Shown piece by piece: positions 35,379 through 44,570 of a stretch of 58,748 bases of DNA (position 1 is its first letter; each line of letters begins with the position of its first letter). The stretch is taken from the NCBI GenBank assembly GCA_022826205.1, contig JAJDVJ010000090.1, positions 1 through 58,748 of the forward strand, written 5' to 3'. The notes below the pieces were generated by a model. It saw only the letters and a program-made list of their open reading frames with translations. It was not told the origin of the DNA and did no database searches. This stretch comes from Silicimonas sp. GTDB taxonomy: Bacteria; Pseudomonadota; Alphaproteobacteria; Rhodobacterales; Rhodobacteraceae. A program made the position numbers and the translations under genes.

Positions 35379-35704
35379 GAAATGGAGTCATAACTATTTG
35401 ATTTAATTATGTTACTAGATTTTTTTGACACTATTTCCCGCGTCACCCGCAGCGGGACATTCAGGCGAGGATCCGTAATGCCGACATCAAGATGTCGCGA
35501 TGACCCCGGCATGGCTTCCAGACGACATGCACGTGGACGCGCGCCGCGTCCCGGGACTTGTGTCCGAGAAGGTCCTGGACCACACTGTTCTCTGCCTCGC
35601 GTTAATTCAATTGGGTTGCGACCGCGTGCCGATGATCTCGTGCTCGAGATGACCGGCAGCCCCTGCTTCGTCGAGGCGCAAAATGACAATGTGGATGGCG
35701 GACA
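35379..35704. other. AT-rich then non-coding stretch between polyol genes
   Basis: 326 bases. The first 60 are unusually AT-rich, with a run of seven T at 35420-35426 that could end transcription of the polyol operon, but no clear stem precedes it. The rest has no recognised gene. Confidence 0.4.
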
Positions 35705-36115
35705 ATGTTCGAATTGAAGAAGACAGGTGTGACCGAGAACGTTGCGGTCCCTCTGAAGGAAGGCACCGTCAACTGCCTGTCGACCAAGATCGAGAAGACT
35801 CTCTACAGGCGTGACGCGCCTGCGGTTGGCGGGTCGGTCGCGGGCCTCAGCTTCGTGGAAGCCCTGCGCGCGCGCATGTGCAAGGGCATTCGTGAGGACG
35901 GATCCGTCATCGAGCCGAACGACCCGGGCTGGAGCGACTTGAGGGCTGCGGCAGAGGTCACGCGACTTCGTCCACGCGTTTGGCTGGAGCAGCGAGGCAT
36001 CTACGGCTCGCTTGTCGAAGAACCCAGATATGTCGAAGCCATTGAAGAGTGGCCGCGCGAGATCAGATCGGAAGGTGCGGCAACCGCGCCAGACCAATTT
36101 TTGCGCGATGGGTGA
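35705..36115 (+). pseudogene. Decayed C-terminal fragment of a mannitol dehydrogenase paralogue
   Basis: A 136-residue frame. Residues from about 42 onward match the last part of MtlK upstream: VAGLSFVEALRARMC against IAGLALTEALWARMC, KGIREDGSVIEPNDP against EGTREDGSLIEPNDP, and RVWLEQRGIYGSLVEEPRY against QAWLEQRALYGDLADNSRF. The catalytic and NAD-binding parts are absent and the first 40 residues show no similarity. It is therefore a relic of a second polyol dehydrogenase gene, diverged well beyond a recent duplication, or a small orphan derived from it. Confidence 0.75.
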
Positions 36116-36141
36116 CAGGGCACGGTTCGGGAGTTTCCATC

Positions 36142-37071
36142 ATGATTTTGTGCAGCGGCGAATCGCTCATAGACATGATTCCGTCGGAAACGGCTGACGG
36201 AAAATCCTGCTTTGTACCCCACCCGGGCGGTGCCGTCTTCAACACGGCGATCGCCTTGGGTCGCCTGGGCGTTGATGCAGGCTTGCTGACAGGGCTTTCG
36301 TCAGACCTGTTTGGTGTGCAGCTCCGCCAGGCCTTGGAAGACAGCCATGTCGACACAAGGTTTGCAGTCTCAACTGAGCGTCCGACAACCCTGGCCTTTG
36401 TGGCGCTGCGGGACGGTCAGGCGTCCTACAGCTTCTTTGACGAGAATTCGGCGCTGCGCATGTTGAGCAACGAAGAGATTCCGTCGCTTGATCCCGAGAT
36501 CGACTGCCTGTTCTTCGGCGGGATCAGTCTTGCCAGCGAACCCTGCGCAGACACGTTCGCCAGTCTCCTGGAGCGCGAAGGCAAGGACCGCCTAGCAATG
36601 CTCGATCCGAACATTCGGCCGTCCTTCATTGCGGATGAAGGCCGGTTTCGTGCTCGCATCAAGCGCATGATGGAAATATGTGACATCGTGAAAGTTTCTG
36701 ACGAGGACTTGGACTGGCTTGTGCCTCGACCTCCAACGATCCGGGAGCAGCTTCTATCGATTCTCGAGCTTGGCCCGTCGCTCGTCGTGGCCACAAAGGG
36801 AAGCGCAGGCGCGATTGCGATGTCGTCTGCTGGCATCGATGTCGAAACGCCGGCAGCGAATGCCGAAGTCGTGGATACCGTCGGTGCCGGCGATACGTTC
36901 AACGCCGGATTCCTTGCGGGGCTTTCCCGCCAGAACAAGCTTTCGCGGGCTGGCATCGGAAAGCTGTCTGTCGCCGACCTGGAGTCTGCGCTTGGCCTGG
37001 GAAGTGCCGCCGCAGCCGTGACAGTGTCCAGGGCGGGCGCCAATCCGCCATGGGAAAGGGAACTGATGTAG
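36142..37071 (+). CDS. PfkB-family fructokinase
   Basis: 309 residues from the ATG at 36142 (MILCSGESLIDMIPSE). HPGGAVFNTAIALGRLG is the substrate block of fructokinases, LDPNIRPSFI follows, and the catalytic motif is DTVGAGDTFNAGFLAGL. It converts fructose made by the sorbitol and mannitol dehydrogenases into fructose-6-phosphate. It lies after the pseudogene, on the same strand as the polyol operon. The gap to glgP is 117 bases. Confidence 0.9.
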   Translation: MILCSGESLIDMIPSETADGKSCFVPHPGGAVFNTAIALGRLGVDAGLLTGLSSDLFGVQLRQALEDSHVDTRFAVSTERPTTLAFVALRDGQASYSFFDENSALRMLSNEEIPSLDPEIDCLFFGGISLASEPCADTFASLLEREGKDRLAMLDPNIRPSFIADEGRFRARIKRMMEICDIVKVSDEDLDWLVPRPPTIREQLLSILELGPSLVVATKGSAGAIAMSSAGIDVETPAANAEVVDTVGAGDTFNAGFLAGLSRQNKLSRAGIGKLSVADLESALGLGSAAAAVTVSRAGANPPWERELM

Positions 37072-37188
37072 CCGAGCACACGACGGACACGCAGATGTGC
37101 CTTTGGCAGCGGACCGAATGGACGTAGGCAAAATCGCCCCGGACTCGGCCACCAGATTTAAACGCCACTGAAGAACAAGACGAGTGCC

Positions 37189-39582
37189 ATGCCGAAAGAC
37201 AGCTTCAACCTTGTGGACACGGGTTCCTTCCGCAAAGGCATTGCCCAACACCTTCGGACGTCCTTGGGAAAAGACCCCGAACACGCCACACTTTACGATT
37301 GGCGGATGGCGCTGTCGCTGACGCTGCGTGACCTGGTCGTGGAACCTTGGTTTGCCTCGACCCGAGAAACGTACAGGGCCAAGGCCAAACGTGTCTACTA
37401 TCTGTCAATGGAGTTTCTGGTCGGTCGGCTGATCGAGGACGTTGCCGTGAACCTTGGTGTCGAAGCGGTGGCGCGAGAGGCGATGGAGGCGCTGGGTCAG
37501 GACTATTCCACCGTGGTTGCCGACGAGCCGGACGCCGCGCTGGGAAACGGCGGGCTGGGACGGCTTGCTGCGTGTTTCATGGACAGCCTCGCATCGTTGG
37601 CGATTCCTGCCTACGGCTATGGCATCCGCTACGAGCAGGGCCTGTTCGAGCAGCATTTTGACGGCGGCGCGCAGGTCGAAACCGCCGAGACATGGCTGGC
37701 TCAGCGCCATGCGTGGGAATTTGAGCGCCCGGAAGTGTCCTACCCGATCCGCTTCGGCGGCAGTGTTTCGGAGAGTGGCGGCAAGACGATCTGGCATCCG
37801 GAAGAAACCATCACTGCCATGGCCTATGACACGCCGGTGGTCGGCTGGAAGGGCAAGTGGGCCAACACCTTGCGGCTTTGGGCGGCCAAGCCCACGAAGC
37901 TCTTTGATCTAGAGAGCTTCAACCGCGGTGACTATTTTGCTGCCAACGCTCCGGAGCGTCTCGCGCGGACGATTTCGCGGGTTCTCTATCCGGATGACAC
38001 GACGGACCTGGGCAAGGAGTTGCGACTCAAGCAGGAATATTTCTTCACATCCGCGTCGATGCAGGACGTCCTTCGTCGATTGCTCTCAGAAGGCCATTCC
38101 CTTGACAATCTTGCTGACCACGTGGCGATCCAGCTCAACGACACGCACCCCGCGATTGCGGGTCCGGAGCTCTTTCGCCTGCTCGTCGATGAACATGGCA
38201 TGGAGAAACTCCAGGCCATCGAGACGGTGCGCGCATGCCTGGCCTTCACCAACCACACGCTTCTGCCCGAGGCGCTGGAGCGTTGGTCAGAAGGCCTGTT
38301 CGCGCGGATTCTGCCGGGCCACCACGAGATAATCCGTTTCATTCAGGAAGATCACCTGCGCCGAAGTGGCAGCGATGTCCGCATCATCGAGAATGGCGAA
38401 GTGAAAATGGGTGAACTGGCCTTCGTGATGGCGCATCGGGTGAATGGCGTGTCTGCACTCCACTCTGACCTGGTCAGGCAAACGGTTTTCGCGGAACTGC
38501 AGGTAGCTTATCCTGAACGCGTCATCAACCAGACCAACGGCATCACTCCCCGACGCTGGCTCTATTCCTGCAATGCGCCGTTGCGCGACCTGATCGACGA
38601 GACAATCGGGTCCGGCTGGGCGGATGATCTCCAGCGACTGTCCGAATTGCGCCCGCATGCGGAGGACGCAGGCTTTCGTGACAGGTTCCGTGCCGCCAAG
38701 AAGCAAAACAAGATGCGCCTTGCAAGGTGGTTGAAGGACCGCGACGGAGTGTCAATCAGTCCCGACGCCATGTTCGATGTTCAGATCAAGCGGATCCATG
38801 AGTACAAGCGCCAGCTCATGAACATACTGGAGACCATTGCGCTCTGGAACGAGATCAGGGACGCACCCAACGGTTGCTGGACGCCACGTGTCAAGCTCTT
38901 CGGAGGAAAGGCGGCTCCGGGTTACGTCATGGCCAAGTCGATCATCCATCTCATCAATGACGTGGCGGCCACGATCAACAGCGACAAGGCCACCCGCGAC
39001 CTGTTGCAAGTGGCCTATCCCGCAAACTACAACGTCTCGATGGCGGAACTGCTGATCCCTGCCTCCGATCTGTCCGAGCAAATCTCGACAGCAGGGATGG
39101 AGGCATCGGGCACAGGCAACATGAAGCTGTCACTGAACGGCAGTCCCACGATTGGCACGCTGGACGGCGCAAATGTGGAAATTCGCGAACATGTCGGCGC
39201 CGAGAACTTCTTTCTGTTCGGTCTTGCTGCAGAGGAGGTCATGGAGCGCCGGACGGCGACGGGGTTTTCGCGCGAGGCAATCAGTGCCAGCCCGCGCCTT
39301 AGTCGCGTGCTCGACCAAGTGGCCTCCGGCGTGTTTTCCGGGGGCGACACGGAGCGTTACCGAGGCCTGCTGCAGAACCTCTTCGACCACGACTACTTCT
39401 TGGTGACCTGCGACTTCGACAGCTATTTCGAAACGCAGCGCAAGGTCGATGGCGCCTACAGGGACACGGACAACTGGACCAGAACGGCCGCGCTGAACAC
39501 AGCAGGCATGGGCTGGTTCTCGTCCGACCGGACGGTGCGGGGATACGCAAGGGATATCTGGGGCGCGTCTTCACTGATGTGA
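37189..39582 (+). CDS. glgP: Glycogen/alpha-glucan phosphorylase
   Basis: 797 residues, standard length. Family blocks include YYLSMEFLVGR, ALGNGGLGRLAACFMDSLA, and the PLP-lysine motif EASGTGNMKLSLNGS near residue 645. It releases glucose-1-phosphate from the ends of glycogen. First gene of a seven-gene same-strand run, with 39 bases to glgB. The upstream gap 37072-37188 must carry the promoter. Confidence 0.97.
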   Translation: MPKDSFNLVDTGSFRKGIAQHLRTSLGKDPEHATLYDWRMALSLTLRDLVVEPWFASTRETYRAKAKRVYYLSMEFLVGRLIEDVAVNLGVEAVAREAMEALGQDYSTVVADEPDAALGNGGLGRLAACFMDSLASLAIPAYGYGIRYEQGLFEQHFDGGAQVETAETWLAQRHAWEFERPEVSYPIRFGGSVSESGGKTIWHPEETITAMAYDTPVVGWKGKWANTLRLWAAKPTKLFDLESFNRGDYFAANAPERLARTISRVLYPDDTTDLGKELRLKQEYFFTSASMQDVLRRLLSEGHSLDNLADHVAIQLNDTHPAIAGPELFRLLVDEHGMEKLQAIETVRACLAFTNHTLLPEALERWSEGLFARILPGHHEIIRFIQEDHLRRSGSDVRIIENGEVKMGELAFVMAHRVNGVSALHSDLVRQTVFAELQVAYPERVINQTNGITPRRWLYSCNAPLRDLIDETIGSGWADDLQRLSELRPHAEDAGFRDRFRAAKKQNKMRLARWLKDRDGVSISPDAMFDVQIKRIHEYKRQLMNILETIALWNEIRDAPNGCWTPRVKLFGGKAAPGYVMAKSIIHLINDVAATINSDKATRDLLQVAYPANYNVSMAELLIPASDLSEQISTAGMEASGTGNMKLSLNGSPTIGTLDGANVEIREHVGAENFFLFGLAAEEVMERRTATGFSREAISASPRLSRVLDQVASGVFSGGDTERYRGLLQNLFDHDYFLVTCDFDSYFETQRKVDGAYRDTDNWTRTAALNTAGMGWFSSDRTVRGYARDIWGASSLM

Positions 39583-39621
39583 GATGCAGCCAGAAGATGC
39601 CGCCGAACAGGGCTTGAATGC

Positions 39622-41820
39622 ATGATGCCACCTGATGACGCCCGGAAGATCGCAGCGGGCACGCACGCGGACCCGTTTTCGGTGTTGGGCCTGCACGCCG
39701 TTGATGGCAGGCAGACGATCCGGGCCTTCATGCCCGGCGCGACCGGAATCGAAGTGCTCGACGCAAGCACAAGGCGCAGGGTCGTAACCCTCAAGCAACA
39801 GCCGGACGCACCGGACGTGTTCGTTGGCCGGGCGGCCCGGCGCAAGGAACCGTTCGCCTATCTTCTGCGCATCACCAAGGGTGAGGATCAGTGGGTCGCC
39901 GAGGATCCGTACAGATTTGGGCCGGTTCTTGGCGAGCTGGATGAGCACCTGATCGGCGAGGGTGCACATCTGAACCTTTGGAACGCGCTTGGCGCTCATG
40001 TCATGAAGCACGAGGGGGCAGACGGCACGCATTTCGCGGTCTGGGCACCAAGTGCGAGTCGTGCGTCGGTCGTGGGAGATTTCAACGGTTGGGACGGCCG
40101 GTGTCACCCAATGCGCCGACGGGGCCAAACCGGCGTCTGGGAAATCTTCCTTCCGGGTGTCGGTGAGGGCGTGGCCTACAGGTACGAATTGCTAGGTCCG
40201 GATGGCCATCTCTTGCCGCAAAAGGCCGATCCGTTCGGACTTGGCGCCGAACACCCGCCCGGGACCGCATCCGTGGTGCGGCGCGTGGACAGTCACGCCT
40301 GGACAGACAATGCGTGGATTTCGACGCGCGAGGCGCGGCAGGGAATCGACCAGCCGATCTCCATTTACGAGGTTCATCTGGGGTCGTGGCGGCGCGCCCC
40401 GGAAGAAGGCAACCGGTCCTTGTCATATGTGGAACACGCGACACGGCTCGTGGACTATGCCAAGGACATGGGCTTCACGCATGTTGAGCTGATGCCGGTT
40501 TCGGAGTTTCCGTTTGACGGATCCTGGGGCTATCAGCCGATTGGTCTTTATTCGCCCACGATTCGCTACGGAACGCCGGACGAGTTTCGCCACCTTGTCG
40601 ATGCCTGCCACGCGGCCGAGCTCGGTCTCATTCTGGACTGGGTTCCGGGCCATTTCCCCGAGGATCGGCACGGCCTGGGTCGGTTCGACGGCACGGCACT
40701 ATACGAGCACGAGGATCGCCGCGAGGGCTTTCACCCTGACTGGAACACGCTCGTGTACAACTATGGCCGGCGCGAAGTGTCGAACTACCTTGTCGCCAAC
40801 GCGCTCTACTGGCTGAAAGAACATCACGTGGATGGCCTGCGTGTCGATGCCGTGGCTTCGATGCTCTATCGTGACTACTCACGGAAAGAGGGTGAGTGGA
40901 TCCCGAACAAGTATGGCGGCCGCGAAAACCTGGAGGCCATTTCCTTTTTGCAGCGGACCAACGCCGTTGCCTACGGCGACGTGCCCGGAATCATGATGGT
41001 TGCCGAGGAAAGCACGTCCTTTCCGGGCGTCTGCGGCACGGTGGACCAGGGCGGGCTCGGCTTTGGGTTCAAGTGGAACATGGGCTGGATGAATGACACT
41101 CTGTCCTACATGAGCGAGGATCCGGTTCACCGAAAGTACCACCATCACAAGATGACTTTCGGGATCGACTATGCCTTCTCGGAGAACTTCATCTTGCCGA
41201 TCAGCCATGACGAGGTGGTCCATGGCAAAGGGTCGATGCTCGACAAGATGTCCGGCGACGGGCTCGACAAGTTTGCCAACCTGCGCGCCTATTACGGTTT
41301 CATGTGGGGACACCCGGGCAAGAAACTGCTCTTCATGGGCTGCGAGTTCGCGCAGGGGCGGGAGTGGAACCACGACGCCGCGCTCGATTGGCATCTGATT
41401 GACAACGGCCTGCATGCCGGCGTGCAGAACCTGGTTCGGGATCTGAACGGGCTCTACCGGAGCACGCCGAGCCTCTATCAGCTCGATTGCAAGCCTGGCG
41501 GGTTTCGGTGGGTTGAGAAAGGTGCGGCCGATGAATCGGTCTTTGCGTGGATCCGGCGCGGCGAAGATGGAAGTGCTCCTGTGCTGGTCGTCTGCAATTT
41601 CACTCCGGTGGAACGGCAGGACCGGCGCTTCGGCGTTCCGGAGCCGGGCCGCTGGATCGAGCGCCTGAATACTGATGCAGAAGTCTACGGGGGTGGAGGA
41701 CGCGGCAACTTGGGCAGTGTCGACAGTGAAGCGATTGCGGCATCAGGATGCGGGCACTCCTTGTGCCTGATCCTGCCGCCGCTTTCCACGCTGATTTTCG
41801 AACTAGAGGGCGGTTTCTGA
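39622..41820 (+). CDS. glgB: 1,4-alpha-glucan branching enzyme
   Basis: 732 residues with the start at the ATG at 39622. An N-terminal carbohydrate-binding N1 module (HADPFSVLGLH) precedes a second (HFAVWAPSASRASVVGDFNGW). The GH13 barrel has the nucleophile Asp in VDGLRVDAVASMLYRDY, the acid Glu in MMVAEESTSFPGV, and SHDEVVHGK. It forms alpha-1,6 branches. It ends 33 bases before the glgC start. Confidence 0.97.
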   Translation: MMPPDDARKIAAGTHADPFSVLGLHAVDGRQTIRAFMPGATGIEVLDASTRRRVVTLKQQPDAPDVFVGRAARRKEPFAYLLRITKGEDQWVAEDPYRFGPVLGELDEHLIGEGAHLNLWNALGAHVMKHEGADGTHFAVWAPSASRASVVGDFNGWDGRCHPMRRRGQTGVWEIFLPGVGEGVAYRYELLGPDGHLLPQKADPFGLGAEHPPGTASVVRRVDSHAWTDNAWISTREARQGIDQPISIYEVHLGSWRRAPEEGNRSLSYVEHATRLVDYAKDMGFTHVELMPVSEFPFDGSWGYQPIGLYSPTIRYGTPDEFRHLVDACHAAELGLILDWVPGHFPEDRHGLGRFDGTALYEHEDRREGFHPDWNTLVYNYGRREVSNYLVANALYWLKEHHVDGLRVDAVASMLYRDYSRKEGEWIPNKYGGRENLEAISFLQRTNAVAYGDVPGIMMVAEESTSFPGVCGTVDQGGLGFGFKWNMGWMNDTLSYMSEDPVHRKYHHHKMTFGIDYAFSENFILPISHDEVVHGKGSMLDKMSGDGLDKFANLRAYYGFMWGHPGKKLLFMGCEFAQGREWNHDAALDWHLIDNGLHAGVQNLVRDLNGLYRSTPSLYQLDCKPGGFRWVEKGAADESVFAWIRRGEDGSAPVLVVCNFTPVERQDRRFGVPEPGRWIERLNTDAEVYGGGGRGNLGSVDSEAIAASGCGHSLCLILPPLSTLIFELEGGF

Positions 41821-41853
41821 GGAGCCGTGCCCAATTCAGAAGGAGGGAAGAGA

Positions 41854-43113
41854 ATGGATCGAGAGGCTCACAGACTAGCTCAGCAATCGATGGCCTTCGT
41901 GCTCGCGGGCGGGCGTGGCAGCAGATTGTATGAACTGACCGACCGTCGGGCCAAGCCGGCCATGTTCTTTGCCGGAAAAAGCCGGATCATCGACTTCCCG
42001 CTTTCGAATGCCGTGAATTCCGGCATTCGGCGCATCGGCGTTGCCACCCAGTACAAGGCGCATTCGCTCATCCGGCACCTGCAGCGCGGCTGGAGCTTCT
42101 TTCGCGCCGAACGGAACGAGTCGCTGGATATTCTCCCTGCCTCACAACAGCTCAACAACGAAAACTGGTACAAGGGAACGGCGGATGCGGTGTCGCAGAA
42201 CGCCGAGATCGTCCGCAGCTATGGACCGAAGTACATCGTGATCCTCGCAGGCGACCACATCTACAAGCAGGACTATGCGGTGATGATTGCGCATCACGTC
42301 GACAGCGGTGCGGATGTCACCGTTGGCTGCATCGAAGTGCCGCGCATGGATGCGACGGGCTTCGGAGTGATGAAGGTCGATACCGAAGACCGTATTCTTG
42401 AGTTCGTTGAGAAGCCGAAGGATCCACCCGCCATGCCGGGGCACCCGGACATGGCTTTGGCCAGCATGGGCATCTATGTGTTCGAGACCGGGTATCTTCT
42501 GGAGCTGTTTGACGAGGTGAGGGACGACCCGGATTACGGCCACGATTTCGGCGGCGACTTGATCCCGAAGATCGTCAAGGAAGGCAAGGCGATTGCGCAC
42601 CCCTTCAGCCGGTCCTGCATTCGGTCATCCATGGAGGAGAAGGCGTATTGGCGCGACGTGGGTACCGTTGACGCCTTTTGGCAGGCCAATATCGACCTGA
42701 CCGATTTCCAGCCGGAACTCGATCTGTACGACCAGTCCTGGCCCATCTGGACGTACTCGGAACTGACACCCCCGGCGAAGTTCATCCACAACGAAGACGG
42801 TCGGCGAGGACATGCGATTTCCTCGATCGTCTCGGGCGGATGCATCATTTCAGGCTCCAGCCTGGAGCGTTGCCTGATGTTCACCGGGGTCAGGACGCAT
42901 TCCTACTCGCAACTCGAAGGCGTGGTTGCATTGCCATACGTCGAAATCAACCGAAACGCGCGGCTCAAGGACACGGTAATCGATCGCGGCGTTGTCATTC
43001 CGAAAGGACTTGTCGTTGGCGAAGATGCCGAGCTGGATGCCAAGCGGTTCCGGCGCACGGAAGACGGGATCTGCCTGATCACGCGGCCAATGATCAATCG
43101 ACTGGAGAACTGA
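41854..43113 (+). CDS. glgC: Glucose-1-phosphate adenylyltransferase
   Basis: 419 residues from the ATG at 41854, which has AGGAGGG at 41840-41846; a GTG at 41827 in frame is less likely. The nucleotide loop is [10 protein letters not shown], followed by [24 protein letters not shown] in two overlapping blocks, and the glucose-1-phosphate site EKPKDPP. The C-terminal part is a left-handed beta-helix. It makes ADP-glucose, the committed step of glycogen synthesis. In Rhodobacter relatives the enzyme is activated by fructose-6-phosphate, which fits the polyol genes upstream. Confidence 0.97.
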   Translation: MDREAHRLAQQSMAFVLAGGRGSRLYELTDRRAKPAMFFAGKSRIIDFPLSNAVNSGIRRIGVATQYKAHSLIRHLQRGWSFFRAERNESLDILPASQQLNNENWYKGTADAVSQNAEIVRSYGPKYIVILAGDHIYKQDYAVMIAHHVDSGADVTVGCIEVPRMDATGFGVMKVDTEDRILEFVEKPKDPPAMPGHPDMALASMGIYVFETGYLLELFDEVRDDPDYGHDFGGDLIPKIVKEGKAIAHPFSRSCIRSSMEEKAYWRDVGTVDAFWQANIDLTDFQPELDLYDQSWPIWTYSELTPPAKFIHNEDGRRGHAISSIVSGGCIISGSSLERCLMFTGVRTHSYSQLEGVVALPYVEINRNARLKDTVIDRGVVIPKGLVVGEDAELDAKRFRRTEDGICLITRPMINRLEN

Positions 43114-43114
43114 C

Positions 43115-44551
43115 GTGAAAGTCATGTTCGTCGCCTCGGAATGCGCGCCGTTCATAAAGACCGGCGGCCTGGCCGACGTGATAGGCGCGGTGCCCAAGGC
43201 GCTTGCCTCGGCAGGAACGGAAGTCAAGGTGCTCATCCCGGCCTACCCGGCACTGCATGACTTCGCCGACGGTGGCCGGACCATCAAGCACTACAACGAC
43301 CTGTTTGGCGGCAAGGCGGAGGTGAGGGCAGTCAATGCTGAAGGGCTGGACGTCCTGTTGCTGGTGGCATCGCATCTCTATGACCGGGATGGCAACATTT
43401 ATCTGGGTCCTGACGGAAGGGACTGGTCCGACAATCACCTGCGGTTCGCCGCACTTGGCTACGCTGGAGCGGAGTTGGCCATCGACGGGGCCGATGGGTG
43501 GGCGCCCGACGTCGTGAATGTGCATGACTGGCAAGCCGGCCTGTTGTCCGCGTATCTTTCGCAGTCCGGGCGCAGCTCGCCGCCCGTGGTCATGACCATC
43601 CACAACATTGCGTTCCAGGGCCTGTTCGACGCGTCTGAGCTGGCGAACTTGAAGCTGAAAGCCAAAATGTTCGCAGCGGACGCGGTCGAATACTATGGCA
43701 AGATCAGTTTCCTCAAGGCAGGTCTGGCCTTGTCTGACCGGATCACGACGGTGAGTCCTAGCTATGCCTGCGAATTGCTCACTCCGGAGTTTGGAATGGG
43801 TCTCGACGGCCTTCTTCGAGAGCGCCGAAGCGATCTGAGCGGCATTTTGAACGGCATCGATCTAGAGACGTGGGACCCGGAAACCGATCCTCATCTTGTC
43901 AAAAACTACTCCGCACGGTCGCTTAAGCGCAAAGAGACAAACAAGCGCGAAGTCGAAGCGCGGTTTGGATTGCGGCGGCGGGATGGACCTCTCTTTTGCG
44001 TTGTAAGCCGCCTGACATCGCAAAAGGGCCTGGACATGCTGCTGGAGTGTCTGCCGGGCCTTGTGGCCGAGGGCGCAAGCCTTGCCTTGCTCGGGTCGGG
44101 TGACAGCGCGCTGGAACGGCAATTCATGGAGGCGTCGCGCCGTCACCCCGAGCAGGTCGGCGTGATCATCGGATATGACGAGGCCCTGTCGCACCTCCTG
44201 CAAGGGGGAAGCGACGCCATTCTCATCCCCTCCCGATTTGAGCCTTGCGGCCTGACCCAGCTCTACGGGTTGCGCTACGGCACGTTGCCCGTTGTCGCGA
44301 GGACGGGCGGTCTGGCTGACACGATCATAGACGCGAACGAGGCGGCGCTCGCCGCGGGATGCGCGACCGGGATTCAGTTCACCCCGATCAACGCCACGAT
44401 GCTTGACCAGGCAATCGCACGGGCGTGCGCGATCTATCGGCAGCCGAGGATCTGGTCCGCCATGATGCGCCGGGCCATGCGCCATCCGGTCGGCTGGGAC
44501 GCCTCGGCCGCAGCCTACGCGGCGATTTACCGCGACCTGATTGCGAACTGA
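43115..44551 (+). CDS. glgA: Glycogen synthase (ADP-glucose)
   Basis: 478 residues. The GT5 ADP-glucose site motif KTGGLADVIGAVPKAL lies at residues 14-29. MVFVASE-type start (MKVMFVASECAPF), VVNVHDWQAGLLSAYL and the C-terminal SRFEPCGLTQLYGLRYG complete the family. It elongates the glycogen chain. The gap to glgC is one base, and the next start (glgX) is 20 bases on. Confidence 0.97.
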   Translation: MKVMFVASECAPFIKTGGLADVIGAVPKALASAGTEVKVLIPAYPALHDFADGGRTIKHYNDLFGGKAEVRAVNAEGLDVLLLVASHLYDRDGNIYLGPDGRDWSDNHLRFAALGYAGAELAIDGADGWAPDVVNVHDWQAGLLSAYLSQSGRSSPPVVMTIHNIAFQGLFDASELANLKLKAKMFAADAVEYYGKISFLKAGLALSDRITTVSPSYACELLTPEFGMGLDGLLRERRSDLSGILNGIDLETWDPETDPHLVKNYSARSLKRKETNKREVEARFGLRRRDGPLFCVVSRLTSQKGLDMLLECLPGLVAEGASLALLGSGDSALERQFMEASRRHPEQVGVIIGYDEALSHLLQGGSDAILIPSRFEPCGLTQLYGLRYGTLPVVARTGGLADTIIDANEAALAAGCATGIQFTPINATMLDQAIARACAIYRQPRIWSAMMRRAMRHPVGWDASAAAYAAIYRDLIAN

Positions 44552-44570
44552 GCTGAAGGTTGACTCCAAG

